Source of the DNA: VRUE01 sp035557635
Lineage (GTDB): Bacteria > Actinomycetota > Thermoleophilia > Solirubrobacterales > 70-9
Reading direction: 5' to 3'
NCBI GenBank assembly: GCA_035557635.1
Contig: DATMDR010000044.1
Span: 1 to 44,085 of the forward strand
Length of the DNA stretch: 44,085 nucleotides
Part shown: in pieces, positions 6,648-14,456 of the stretch
Numbering within the stretch: position 1 is the first letter of the stretch
Layout of the letters: each line of letters starts with the position of its first letter
The notes under the pieces: model-generated
Told to the model about the DNA's origin: nothing
The model's database searches: none
Seen by the model: the letters and a program-made list of their open reading frames with translations, nothing else
Translations under genes and position numbers: made by a program

Positions 6648-7471
6648 GGCTGGGAAGGGGGAGGGTCGTCGGCCTCTGCCGCCGGGGGGGCTGAGGTTTT
6701 CCTGGCTTTCGCCCCGCCCTGGGCCCCACCCAGGAACGGCTCGAGCACGTCCATCGGCAGCGGGAAGACGATCGTCGTGTTCTGGTTGCTGCCGATCTCG
6801 AGCAGCGTCTGCAGGTAGCGCAGCTGCAGGGAGGCGGGGTTGGTGCTGATGATGTCGGCGGCGTCGGTGAGCTTCTGCGCCGCCTGGTACTCGCCCTCGG
6901 AGTTGATGATCTTGGCCCGCCGCTCGCGCTCGGCCTCGGCCTGGCGCGCCATCGCCCGCTGCATCTGCTCGGGGATCTCGACGTCCTTGATCTCGACCGC
7001 CGTCACCTTCACGCCCCAGGGCTCGGTCGACTCGTCGATGATCTTCTGCAGCTCTTCGTTGAGCCGCTCGCGCTCGGAGAGCAGCTGGTCCAGTTCGGCC
7101 TTGCCGAGCACCGAGCGCAGCGCCGTCTGGGCGATCTGCGACGTGGCGAGCAGGTAGTTCTCGACCTCGACGATCGCCCGGTTGGCGTCTACGACGCGGA
7201 AGTAGGCGACCGCGTTGACGCTGGAGGGGACGTTGTCGCGGGTGATCACCTCCTGCGGCGGGATGTTGAGGGTGACCGTGCGCAGATCGACCTTGACCAT
7301 GCGGTCGATGAACGGGATCAGCAGGATCAGGCCGGGCCCCTTCAGCGCGATCAGCCGCCCGAGCCGGAAGATCACCCCGCGCTCGTACTCGCGCAGCACC
7401 CGCACAGAGGCGCCAACCGCGATCAGGCCGAAGATCGCCAGGACGACCAGTACGCCGATCAGGACCTCCAT
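6644..7471 (-). CDS. Slipin / SPFH (band 7) domain membrane protein
   Basis: The 275-residue protein has an N-terminal membrane segment (EVLIGVLVVLAIFGLIAVGA) followed directly by the SPFH domain (LREYERGVIFRLGRL, GPGLILLIPFIDRMVKVDLR, TLNIPPQEVITRDNV). Then comes the coiled-coil segment rich in Glu/Arg (MARQAEAERERRAKIINSEG) and a stomatin-type C-terminus. Slipins form oligomeric scaffolds in ordered membrane regions. The gene overlaps the upstream nfeD-type gene by one base (TGATG). Slipin plus NfeD is a well-known conserved pair in membrane quality control. The C-terminal tail (SAPPAAEADDPPPSQ) is low complexity. Confidence 0.92.
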   Translation of the reverse strand: MEVLIGVLVVLAIFGLIAVGASVRVLREYERGVIFRLGRLIALKGPGLILLIPFIDRMVKVDLRTVTLNIPPQEVITRDNVPSSVNAVAYFRVVDANRAIVEVENYLLATSQIAQTALRSVLGKAELDQLLSERERLNEELQKIIDESTEPWGVKVTAVEIKDVEIPEQMQRAMARQAEAERERRAKIINSEGEYQAAQKLTDAADIISTNPASLQLRYLQTLLEIGSNQNTTIVFPLPMDVLEPFLGGAQGGAKARKTSAPPAAEADDPPPSQP

Positions 7472-7947
7472 CAGCCTGCTCCTTCCTCGGACGCTGCGGG
7501 TTGCGGCTCGGGGCGCACCACCAGGGTCAGCCCCTCGACCGCCTCGACCCTGACTCTATCCCCAACGCCGACCGGGCCCTCGCCCCCGGCCAGGCGCGCC
7601 CTCCAGAGGGCGCCCTCGATCCAGACCTGACCCTCCGGCGCAAGCGGGGTGCGTGCATCGGCGAGCGCGCCGACCAGCTCCTCCGGGCCGGTCCGCACCG
7701 GCTCGTCGCGGTGCGCTTCCAGCACCTTGCGGCCGACGAAGAAGAAGGTGACGATCGAGAGGACGCCGAGGGTGATCAGGCCGGGGCCGATGTAGGAGGA
7801 GGAGTCGGAGCCGCTCTCGAGCGCGACCACGCCGGCGCCGACCAGGCCGAGCGCGCCGAGCACCGCCAGCACCCCACCGGTCGGCAGCAGCAGCTCGGCG
7901 ACGAGCAGGGCGACTCCGAGCAGGGCGATGACGACGTAGGCATCCAC
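7471..7947 (-). CDS. NfeD-family membrane protein
   Basis: The product is 158 residues from a GTG at 7947. It has closely spaced transmembrane helices (VVIALLGVALLVAELLLPTG, VLAVLGALGLVGAGVVAL, LITLGVLSIVTFFFVGRKVL) followed by a C-terminal OB-fold domain (LVGALADARTPLAPEGQVWI, then VGDRVRVEAVEGLTLVVRP). This is the short NfeD form without the N-terminal ClpP-like protease domain. It acts with the slipin encoded immediately downstream. The GTG start is chosen because the frame upstream reads into the lipoprotein gene. Confidence 0.9.
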   Translation of the reverse strand: MDAYVVIALLGVALLVAELLLPTGGVLAVLGALGLVGAGVVALESGSDSSSYIGPGLITLGVLSIVTFFFVGRKVLEAHRDEPVRTGPEELVGALADARTPLAPEGQVWIEGALWRARLAGGEGPVGVGDRVRVEAVEGLTLVVRPEPQPAASEEGAG

Positions 7948-7954
7948 GGGCTGA

Positions 7955-8545
7955 TTATCCGCTCTCGCACTCGGGAGGCTGCCCGAGTGCGCAGCGCTCG
8001 ATCGCGGCGCGCAGGTCCTCGTGCTCGACGTAGGGGACGTACGTGAAGAAGAGAAGCTCGCCGCGCCTGTCGTAGAAGGCGGTGGCGGGGAGGCCGCGCG
8101 AGGCGCCGATGCTGTCGGCGATCTCCTCGTCGGGGTCGGCGTAGCTGGGGTAGGGGACGGGGTTGTCGCGGAGGAAGGTGCGCGCCGCGTCCTCGGAGTC
8201 CTGGCTGTCGACGCCGAGGAAGGCGACGCGTTTGCCGTACTCGGCCGAGAGCTGCTGGAAGGCTGGGAACTCGATCCGGCACGGCCCGCACCAGGAGGCC
8301 CAGACGTTGACCACGACCGGGTACCCGCGCAGCTCCTCGATCCGTCGCTCGTAGGCGTCGACGCCGCCGTCCAGCAGCTGGTTCCCCTGCGCGTGCAGAG
8401 CCGCCAGCGGCGGCGGCGACCCGGCCAGAGCCCTCTCGTAGTCGGGGTGCTTGCCGCCTCCGTCATCGGAGGAGCCGCAGCCCCCCGCGGTGAGCGCGGC
8501 TACCGCCACCAGGCAGATCGCCAGCTGTCGCCCCGGCTTTCGCAA
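7955..8545 (-). CDS. TlpA/ResA-like thioredoxin-fold lipoprotein
   Basis: The 196-residue protein begins with a lipoprotein signal (AICLVAVAALTAGGCGSS, lipobox AGGC), so it should be anchored to the outer face of the membrane. The thioredoxin fold is clear: VVVNVWASWCGPCRIEFPAF with the redox CGPC, and RGLPATAFYDRRGELLF with the cis-Pro. It probably reduces or forms disulfides in envelope proteins; TlpA/ResA relatives reduce apocytochrome c, which would fit the ccm operon 8 kb away, but this link is inference. Seven bases separate it from nfeD. An AT-richer stretch at about 8546-8580 probably holds promoters for this gene and the divergent helicase. Confidence 0.88.
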   Translation of the reverse strand: MRKPGRQLAICLVAVAALTAGGCGSSDDGGGKHPDYERALAGSPPPLAALHAQGNQLLDGGVDAYERRIEELRGYPVVVNVWASWCGPCRIEFPAFQQLSAEYGKRVAFLGVDSQDSEDAARTFLRDNPVPYPSYADPDEEIADSIGASRGLPATAFYDRRGELLFFTYVPYVEHEDLRAAIERCALGQPPECESG

Positions 8546-8683
8546 TTCCTTGATTACAATACGTTTGTTCTGTCCGCGTTGGATGCGGACTCCGAGAATC
8601 GTCGGGGGGAGGAGAGACCGACTCCCGGCTCCTCATCACTTGTCCCAGCCGCATGCTCCGGCGGGACGGACCCACAAGCCGCT

Positions 8684-11257
8684 ATGGCCAAGACCAGCGA
8701 AGTTGCCGCGCGAGCGGCTGTTCCCTCAGGCGCCGATATCGAGCGCGCGGCGAAGTTCGTCCGCGAGCCCTTCCTGCTAGACGGTGAGGGCCCGGAGGCG
8801 CTCGCCCCGGGGACCGCGCGGCGCCGCGCTCTCGACGCCGCCCTGAAGGAGCTGGACGCGGGCGCCGAGGATCCCTCGATCCAGTGGCGGCAGGACTTCT
8901 CCCTGCTGCTTGGGCTGGAGCGGCTGCTCGCCGACGAGCCGCCGACGCTGCGCGACGGCGCCCAGCTCAACCCCCACCAGGTCGATGCGCTCTCGGGGAC
9001 GCTGACCGAGCTGATGGCCGAGCAGCAGACCGCCGCCAAGAACGGCAACGGCGCGGCCGCGGCCGCGCCCCCGGCCGAGACGGCGGAGTCCGAGGACGGC
9101 GCCTCCGGCAACGGCGACGACGCCGAGGCGCTGGAGGACGACGAGCTCGCCCCCGACGAGGAGCCCCAGGACTGGGAGGAGCCGCCTGCCGACGCCGAGG
9201 ACGAGGAGGCGATCGAGGAGGCGCCCGAGGACCCCGGCGCCGACCGACGCTTCTGGTTCGAGCACGCGACCGGGGCTGGCAAGACCGTCGCCGCGGTCGG
9301 CTTCATCGAGGCCTCCCGCACCGGCGGCGTGCTGATCCTCACCCACCGCCGCAACCTGGTCGACCAGTTCATTGGCGAGATCTCCGACCGTGGTTACAAG
9401 GAGCGGCTGCGCCCACCCCTGCTCGACGGTCGCGACGATCCCGACGGCCCGGTCACGGTCGAGACCTACCAGTGGTTCGTCCGCAACCACAAGAAAGTCT
9501 CCGACGCCTACTCGATCGTGATCTGCGACGAGGCGCACACCGCCCTCGGCGAGAAGACCAGCGCCTGCATCCGCGACTGGGCCGGCCCCGTCTATATCGG
9601 CATGACCGCGACCGGGGCGCTGATCGCCCGCCACGTCACCGACCTCTTCCCGACCCAGACCTCGCGCTTCGACCTCGCCCAGGCTGCCCGCCGCGGCGTG
9701 ATCTCGCCGCTGCGCTGCATGCGGATTCCGCCCGGGCCCGGGGTGCGGACGATCGCCAAAGTGCCGCTGCGCAAGGGCGAGGTCGACCAGGACTTCGACC
9801 AGGAGGAGCTGGCCGCGCTGCTGGACCAGGCCCCCTTCAACGTGGCGATCGCCGACCTCTACAAGACCCGCTTCAGCAAAGTCCCCGGCGTCCTATACAC
9901 GGCCGGGGTGCAGCACGCGAAGAACGTCGCCAAAGCGCTGCAGGCTGCGGGGATCGTCGCCCGCGCCGTCTCTGGCGAGACGCCGAAGCGCGAACTGGCC
10001 GAGATCCTCGCCGCCTTCGAGCGCGGCGAGGTCGACGTGCTCTGCAACGCGATGCTGCTGGCCGAGGGCTGGAACTCGCCGCGGGCGACGATCTGCATGC
10101 ACCTGGCGCCGACCGCCTCGAAACGCGTCTACCAGCAGCGGGTGGGACGTGTGACTCGCCGCGCCCCCGGCAAGGAAGCGGGCCTGGTGATCGACTTCGT
10201 CCACCCGGCGACGACCCACGACGAGACGATCGTCACCCTGCACAGCCTGCTCGACCGCGATGTCTACCGCGGCGGCGCGATCGTGGTCGGACCGGTGCGG
10301 CGCGCGCGCGGCCGGCGGATCCGGGTCGAGCGGCGGATCGTCCCCGTCTCCGACAACGAGGAGCGCCGCACCCAGGTGCTGGAACGGGAGCTGTGGCGGA
10401 TCGCGGTTGAGAACCTCGACCACGCCGAGCAGCACGCCTGGGCGGCGCTGGCCGGGGCGCGGGTCAACCCGCAGAACTGGCGGCGGGCGCGGGCGATGCT
10501 GCGCGGCGCCCAGACCATGGAGCTGCGCCGACGCTTTCTCCTCACCTGCATCCAGCGCAACCGCAACTCGCAGCTGAAACTGAAAGCGCTGGGTGAGATC
10601 GCCGAGCTGGGCGACGGTGACGCTTTCGACGACGCGATCGACATCGTCGGCACCTGGAGCCGGGACGACAAGCGAGCCGGGACGAAGACGCTGCTGCAGG
10701 CGCTGATCGACAAGCGGATCGGACGGCGCGACCAGGCACAGGCCTGGGTCTGGCGGCTCGCCTCCTACACCCGTGATCTGCACGAAGAGTATGCGGTGCA
10801 GCGCTGGCCGGAGACGAAGCGGCTGCTCGGCCTCCTGGTCAACTCCTCCGGCCGGGCGCATGGGCGCAACGCCCGGCGGCTCGTCCACGCGGCCCGCAAA
10901 CAGGACCGCCGGCTGGGAGTGGCGCTGCTGGCAGCCTCCGTCGCCCATACCCCCGAGGGCGAGGAGGTCCTGCGCGGCGCCCGGATGAGGATGGCCCGCA
11001 AGCCCTCCTCGATCGGGCGGGAGCTGCTGCGCAACTTCCCCAAAGGCGGCAGGCGGCGCAAGCGCGCCAAGAAGAAGAAAGACGCCAAAGGCGCCGAGAA
11101 GGCAAGGGGCGCGAAGGCCAAGAAAGCCTCGGAGGCCGAGAGGGACGTGGACTCAGAGACGCAGGTGGACCTCGCCGGCGAAGAGAACGGTGCTGCCGCC
11201 GCCGGGGAGGCGGACGACGAGACCGCCGCGGTCGTCGATTCCGGCGGCGACTCCTGA
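8684..11257 (+). CDS. DEAD/DEAH-box superfamily 2 helicase with acidic insert
   Basis: Length is 857 residues from ATG 8684; the frame is open further upstream but that part overlaps the divergent lipoprotein gene and lacks homology. Motifs: PHQVDAL near 97, Walker A ATGAGKT near 195, DEAH near 282, MTAT near 306, and QQRVGRVTR near 484. Between the PHQ box and Walker A lies a low-complexity acidic stretch (about residues 120-186), unusual because these motifs normally sit close together. The C-terminal region is all-helical and Arg-rich (VNPQNWRRARAMLRGAQTME), followed by a Lys-rich tail (KRAKKKKDAKGAEKARGAKA) and an acidic end. Substrate (DNA or RNA) is unknown. It overlaps the 3' end of birA by 105 nt on the opposite strand. 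Confidence 0.85.
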   Translation: MAKTSEVAARAAVPSGADIERAAKFVREPFLLDGEGPEALAPGTARRRALDAALKELDAGAEDPSIQWRQDFSLLLGLERLLADEPPTLRDGAQLNPHQVDALSGTLTELMAEQQTAAKNGNGAAAAAPPAETAESEDGASGNGDDAEALEDDELAPDEEPQDWEEPPADAEDEEAIEEAPEDPGADRRFWFEHATGAGKTVAAVGFIEASRTGGVLILTHRRNLVDQFIGEISDRGYKERLRPPLLDGRDDPDGPVTVETYQWFVRNHKKVSDAYSIVICDEAHTALGEKTSACIRDWAGPVYIGMTATGALIARHVTDLFPTQTSRFDLAQAARRGVISPLRCMRIPPGPGVRTIAKVPLRKGEVDQDFDQEELAALLDQAPFNVAIADLYKTRFSKVPGVLYTAGVQHAKNVAKALQAAGIVARAVSGETPKRELAEILAAFERGEVDVLCNAMLLAEGWNSPRATICMHLAPTASKRVYQQRVGRVTRRAPGKEAGLVIDFVHPATTHDETIVTLHSLLDRDVYRGGAIVVGPVRRARGRRIRVERRIVPVSDNEERRTQVLERELWRIAVENLDHAEQHAWAALAGARVNPQNWRRARAMLRGAQTMELRRRFLLTCIQRNRNSQLKLKALGEIAELGDGDAFDDAIDIVGTWSRDDKRAGTKTLLQALIDKRIGRRDQAQAWVWRLASYTRDLHEEYAVQRWPETKRLLGLLVNSSGRAHGRNARRLVHAARKQDRRLGVALLAASVAHTPEGEEVLRGARMRMARKPSSIGRELLRNFPKGGRRRKRAKKKKDAKGAEKARGAKAKKASEAERDVDSETQVDLAGEENGAAAAGEADDETAAVVDSGGDS

Positions 11258-11935
11258 GCCGGCGACCTCGCTGAGGTCGGGACCGGCGCTCCAGGAGATC
11301 TCGCGACCGCTGAGCGCGTCGCGCTCGCGGTAGGTGGCGAGGACGGTCTGAGGTTCGGCCTCGATCCAGCGGGAGAGATGGCGGCTTAGAGCTATGGCTG
11401 CGGTGAGGGGGGTCGGGGAGACCCCCGCCGGAGCAACAGCGGGGAGGCTCCGTCGGGGGTCTCCCCGACCCCCTGCGGTCGAGCCGAAGAGCGAAACCGC
11501 CGTGTCTCGGAGGTCAGGCGGGAACTCATTCGAAGCAATTGAGAGATTCAGGCCGACTCCGATCACAGCCCAGTCGTCCTGGACCTTGGTTTCGATCAGG
11601 ATGCCGGCGAGCTTGCGCTCGTCGACCCAGACGTCGTTCGGCCACTTGATCTGACAGGCGAGGCCCGGCGCCAGCTCCTCAGCGGTCTCGCAGACGGCGA
11701 GGGCGACGGCCAGCGGCAGCAGTGGGCGGTCGCCGAGCGGGCGCAGTACCCCCGAGTAGAGCAGCGCTTTGCCGGCGGGAGCGGTCCAGGTGCGGCCCTG
11801 GCGCCCGCGGCCGGCCGTCTGCTCCTCGGCGGTGACGACGGTGCCGCCGGGTGCGCCGTCATCGCCGAGCTCGCGTGCGCGGTAGTTCGTCGAGTCGGTG
11901 CGGCGGTAGTGGCGATGGGGCGCTCCGAATCTCAT
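11153..11935 (-). CDS. birA: Biotin--[acetyl-CoA-carboxylase] ligase
   Basis: The 260-residue enzyme activates biotin to biotinyl-AMP and attaches it to the carboxyl carrier protein. Seen: YRRTDSTNYRA at about 10-20, the biotin/ATP loop TAGRGRQGRTW at about 40-50, CQIKWPNDVWVDERKLAGIL at about 94-113 and WAVIGVGLNL. There is no N-terminal HTH, so it is the short, non-regulatory class. Residues about 152-175 are encoded by a long inverted repeat (11408-11473) that looks like an in-frame insertion after SLFGST. The 3' 105 nt overlap the helicase gene tail to tail. Confidence 0.92.
   Translation of the reverse strand: MRFGAPHRHYRRTDSTNYRARELGDDGAPGGTVVTAEEQTAGRGRQGRTWTAPAGKALLYSGVLRPLGDRPLLPLAVALAVCETAEELAPGLACQIKWPNDVWVDERKLAGILIETKVQDDWAVIGVGLNLSIASNEFPPDLRDTAVSLFGSTAGGRGDPRRSLPAVAPAGVSPTPLTAAIALSRHLSRWIEAEPQTVLATYRERDALSGREISWSAGPDLSEVAGSGVAAGIDDRGGLVVRLPGGGSTVLFAGEVHLRL
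11408..11473. repeat. Inverted repeat (20-nt perfect arms) inside birA
   Basis: Arms 11408-11427 and 11454-11473 are exact reverse complements (20 nt, rich in GGGG/CCCC), separated by 26 nt that themselves contain a short CGGAG/CTCCG stem. The element lies in frame inside birA, replacing what is usually a short surface loop. It resembles REP/RPE-type palindromic elements that can settle inside genes; no second copy is seen in this window. Confidence 0.85.
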
Positions 11936-11945
11936 CCCGGCCCCA

Positions 11946-11991
11946 CGCGTTCGCTGTTTGTCCCCCTATAGCGCCACAAACAGCGAACGCG
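11946..11991 (-). terminator. Hairpin between cobA/hemD and birA
   Basis: Perfect 16-nt arms 11946-11961 and 11976-11991 (CGCGTTCGCTGTTTGT and its complement) enclose a 14-nt loop in the 64-bp gap downstream of the cobA/hemD stop. No long T run follows on either strand. It probably ends or attenuates the heme operon transcript and separates it from birA. Confidence 0.65.
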
Positions 11992-11999
11992 CTCGGGGT

Positions 12000-13511
12000 T
12001 CATCTGCTTGCGTCGGCGAGGAGCGCCGCGACGAGGCCGTCTATGTCGTGGCGCTCGGCCTCGACGTCGACCTCGAGGCCGGCGTCGCGGGCGGCCTCGG
12101 TGGTCACCGGGCCAATCGAGACGACGCGGGCGCCGCGCGGGAAGCGGTCGCCGAGCGCCTCGGTCAGGTTGCGTACGGTCGAGGACGAGGTGAAGGTGAC
12201 GTAGTCGGCGCCCTGCGCAGCCTCGACCGCCTCGGCGGCGGGCTGCTCGCGCACGGTCTCGTATAGGGCGACGACGTCGACCTCGGCGCCGCGCTCGCGC
12301 AGCGCCTCCGGCAGGACGTCGCGGGCCTCGGCGGCGCGAGCGACCAGGATCCGGCTGCCGGCGACCTCGACGTCCGCAAGCGCCTCGACCAGCGCCTCGG
12401 CGACGAAGCGCTCGGGAACGACGTCGGCGGCGATGCCATGCTCGGCGAGGGCGCGCGCCGTGCCTGGGCCGATCGCGGCGACCGTCGCGCCGGCGAGGGC
12501 GCGGGCATCCTTGCCGGTGGCCGCCAGCGCCTCGAATAGGAGCTGGGCGCCGTTGGGGCTGGTCAGGCAGATCAGCGCGTAGTCCTCGATCGAGTCGATC
12601 GCGCCCCGCACCTCCTCGCTCCCGAGCCGCGGCTCGATCCGGATCGCGGGCAGCTCGATGACCTCGGCACCGAGTGCGCGCAGCGTCGCGGCGAGGCCGC
12701 TGGTCTGGGCGCGGGCGCGGGTGACGACGACGCGGCGGCCGTGCAGGGGACGCCGCTCGAGCCAGGCGAGAGCCTCACGGCGCTGCACGACCGGACCGAC
12801 GACGATCAGGGCCGGAGCGCCGACGCCTTCGCGTTCGACCGCCTCGGCCAGGGTGGCGAGGGTGGCGACGACCGTGCGCTGCCCGTCCATCGTCCCCCGC
12901 TCGACCGCGGCCGCCGGCTCGGCCGGGTCTCGCCCCGCCGCGATCAGCGTCTCTGCGTTCTCGCCGAGCCGCTTGACCCCCATGTAGAAGACGAGCGTGC
13001 CGGGGAAGCGGGCGAGGGCATCCCACTCGAGCGCGGTCTCGCTCTTCTCGGGATCCTCGTGGCCGGTGACGAAGGCGACCGCGGAGGCGTCGTCGCGGTG
13101 GGTGACGGGGATGCCGGCGTAGGCGCTCGCGGCGACGCCGGCCGTGACCCCGGGCACTACCTCGAACTCGACCCCGGCGTCGCGCAGCGCTTCACCCTCC
13201 TCGCCGCCGCGGCCGAAGACGAACGGGTCGCCGCCCTTGAGGCGGACGACGCTCTTGCCAGCCTGCGCCGCCGCGACCAGCCGCTCGCCGATCTCGTCCT
13301 GGGGGACGGAAGGAGCGCCGGGCGCCTTGCCGACGTAGGCCAGCTCGGCATCGGAGCGGGCGCCGTCGAGCGCGCCCGGTGGGATCAGGCGGTCGTGGAA
13401 GATCGCGTCGGCCGAAGCGATCAGCTCCAGCGCCCGCGCTGTCATCAGCCCGGGGTCGCCCGGCCCGGCACCGACCAGGTACACGACTCCCTTTCGTGCG
13501 CTCATCGACAC
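12000..13511 (-). CDS. cobA-hemD: Uroporphyrinogen-III C-methyltransferase / uroporphyrinogen-III synthase fusion
   Basis: The 503-residue protein joins two heme/corrin enzymes. Residues about 1-245 are the SAM-dependent methyltransferase (VYLVGAGPGDPGLMTARALE, VVRLKGGDPFVFGRGGEE, VVPGVTAGVAASAYAGIPVT). Residues about 250-503 are uroporphyrinogen-III synthase (RRVVVTRARAQTSGLAATLR, LICLTSPNGAQLLFEAL, YVTFTSSSTVRNLTEAL). One half makes uro'gen III from hydroxymethylbilane supplied by HemC upstream; the other diverts it to precorrin-2 for siroheme or B12. Starts are GTG 13511 or ATG 13505. It is the last gene of the ccm-hem operon and lies 58 bp after hemC. Confidence 0.93.
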   Translation of the reverse strand: MSMSARKGVVYLVGAGPGDPGLMTARALELIASADAIFHDRLIPPGALDGARSDAELAYVGKAPGAPSVPQDEIGERLVAAAQAGKSVVRLKGGDPFVFGRGGEEGEALRDAGVEFEVVPGVTAGVAASAYAGIPVTHRDDASAVAFVTGHEDPEKSETALEWDALARFPGTLVFYMGVKRLGENAETLIAAGRDPAEPAAAVERGTMDGQRTVVATLATLAEAVEREGVGAPALIVVGPVVQRREALAWLERRPLHGRRVVVTRARAQTSGLAATLRALGAEVIELPAIRIEPRLGSEEVRGAIDSIEDYALICLTSPNGAQLLFEALAATGKDARALAGATVAAIGPGTARALAEHGIAADVVPERFVAEALVEALADVEVAGSRILVARAAEARDVLPEALRERGAEVDVVALYETVREQPAAEAVEAAQGADYVTFTSSSTVRNLTEALGDRFPRGARVVSIGPVTTEAARDAGLEVDVEAERHDIDGLVAALLADASR

Positions 13512-13569
13512 ACTCCCGGCCGCGCAGCGGACTTTGACCCCACTATGGGTGGGTAAATCTCCGATGCGC

Positions 13570-14439
13570 TCACGTCATTGCTCCTGCCCGGTCGAGGATG
13601 TCGCGGCCGCCGGCGCTCTGCAGGCGCTCTGCGAGCAGGCGGCCGAGGCCCTCGGGCTCCGACGCGTCGCCCTCGATGCGGTCGCGGACCCACTCGCTGC
13701 CGTCGGGGAGGCCGACGAAGGCCTCAATCGACATGCGCTCGCCGGCGGCGCTCGCCAGCACCCCGATCGGCGACGTGCAGTCGGCCTCGAGCAGGGCGAC
13801 CGCGGCGCGCTCGGCGCTCAGCTCACGCAGCGCCGTCGCGTCGCCGATCGCCGCCGCTCCAGCAGCCGCGTCGTCCCCGGCGCGGGCCTGGAGGACGAGG
13901 GCTCCCTGCCCGGCGGCTGGGGTCATCGTCTCGGCCGGGATCGCGAACGACGCCTCGTCCTCGCGTCCCAGGCGGCGCAGGCCCGCAACTGCGAGGACGA
14001 TCGCGTCGAGCTCACCCTTGGCGAGCTTGCGCAGCCTGGTGTCGACGTTGCCGTGAAGCTCCCCGACGCGCAGGTCGGGCCGGGCGGCCAGCAACTGGGC
14101 GCGGCGGCGCAGGCTGGCGGTACCGACCCGCGCGCCCTCGGGCACCTCGTCGAGCGAGCCACCGACGCCGATCCAGGCATCGGCTGCATCCGATCGCGGC
14201 GGCACCGCCGCGATCGCCAGCCCCGCCGTCATCTCAGCCGGCAGGTCCTTGGCCGAGTGCACGCCGATATCCGCCTCACCGGCCAGCAGCGCCTGCTCGA
14301 CCCCCCGCACGAACCGCGCCTTGTCCCCGAGTTCCCCATCCGAAGACACCTCGACCAGCTCAGCCCCCCCGAGCATCTCCGCGACCTGCCTAGCCTGAGC
14401 TATCGCAAGCGCACTGCCGCGGGTGGCAATTCGAATCAT
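13570..14439 (-). CDS. hemC: Porphobilinogen deaminase (hydroxymethylbilane synthase)
   Basis: The 289-residue enzyme polymerises four porphobilinogens to hydroxymethylbilane. It starts MIRIATRGSALAIAQARQVA. Typical boxes are GDKARFVRGVEQALL, DIGVHSAKDLPAEM, VGTASLRRRAQLLA, GELHGNVDTRLRKL and TPAAGQGALVLQ. The cofactor-binding Cys is present in LLEADCTSPIGVLA. It follows hemA by 17 nt and precedes the cobA/hemD fusion, so three consecutive steps of tetrapyrrole synthesis share a transcript. hemB and hemL are not in the window. Confidence 0.95.
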   Translation of the reverse strand: MIRIATRGSALAIAQARQVAEMLGGAELVEVSSDGELGDKARFVRGVEQALLAGEADIGVHSAKDLPAEMTAGLAIAAVPPRSDAADAWIGVGGSLDEVPEGARVGTASLRRRAQLLAARPDLRVGELHGNVDTRLRKLAKGELDAIVLAVAGLRRLGREDEASFAIPAETMTPAAGQGALVLQARAGDDAAAGAAAIGDATALRELSAERAAVALLEADCTSPIGVLASAAGERMSIEAFVGLPDGSEWVRDRIEGDASEPEGLGRLLAERLQSAGGRDILDRAGAMT

Positions 14440-14456
14440 CGAAGACCGGGTGGCCC

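Noticed and set aside
8021..8683. N-terminal extension of the helicase frame
   Set aside because: It lies over the divergent thioredoxin-like lipoprotein gene and shows no conserved motif; ATG 8684 is the sensible start.
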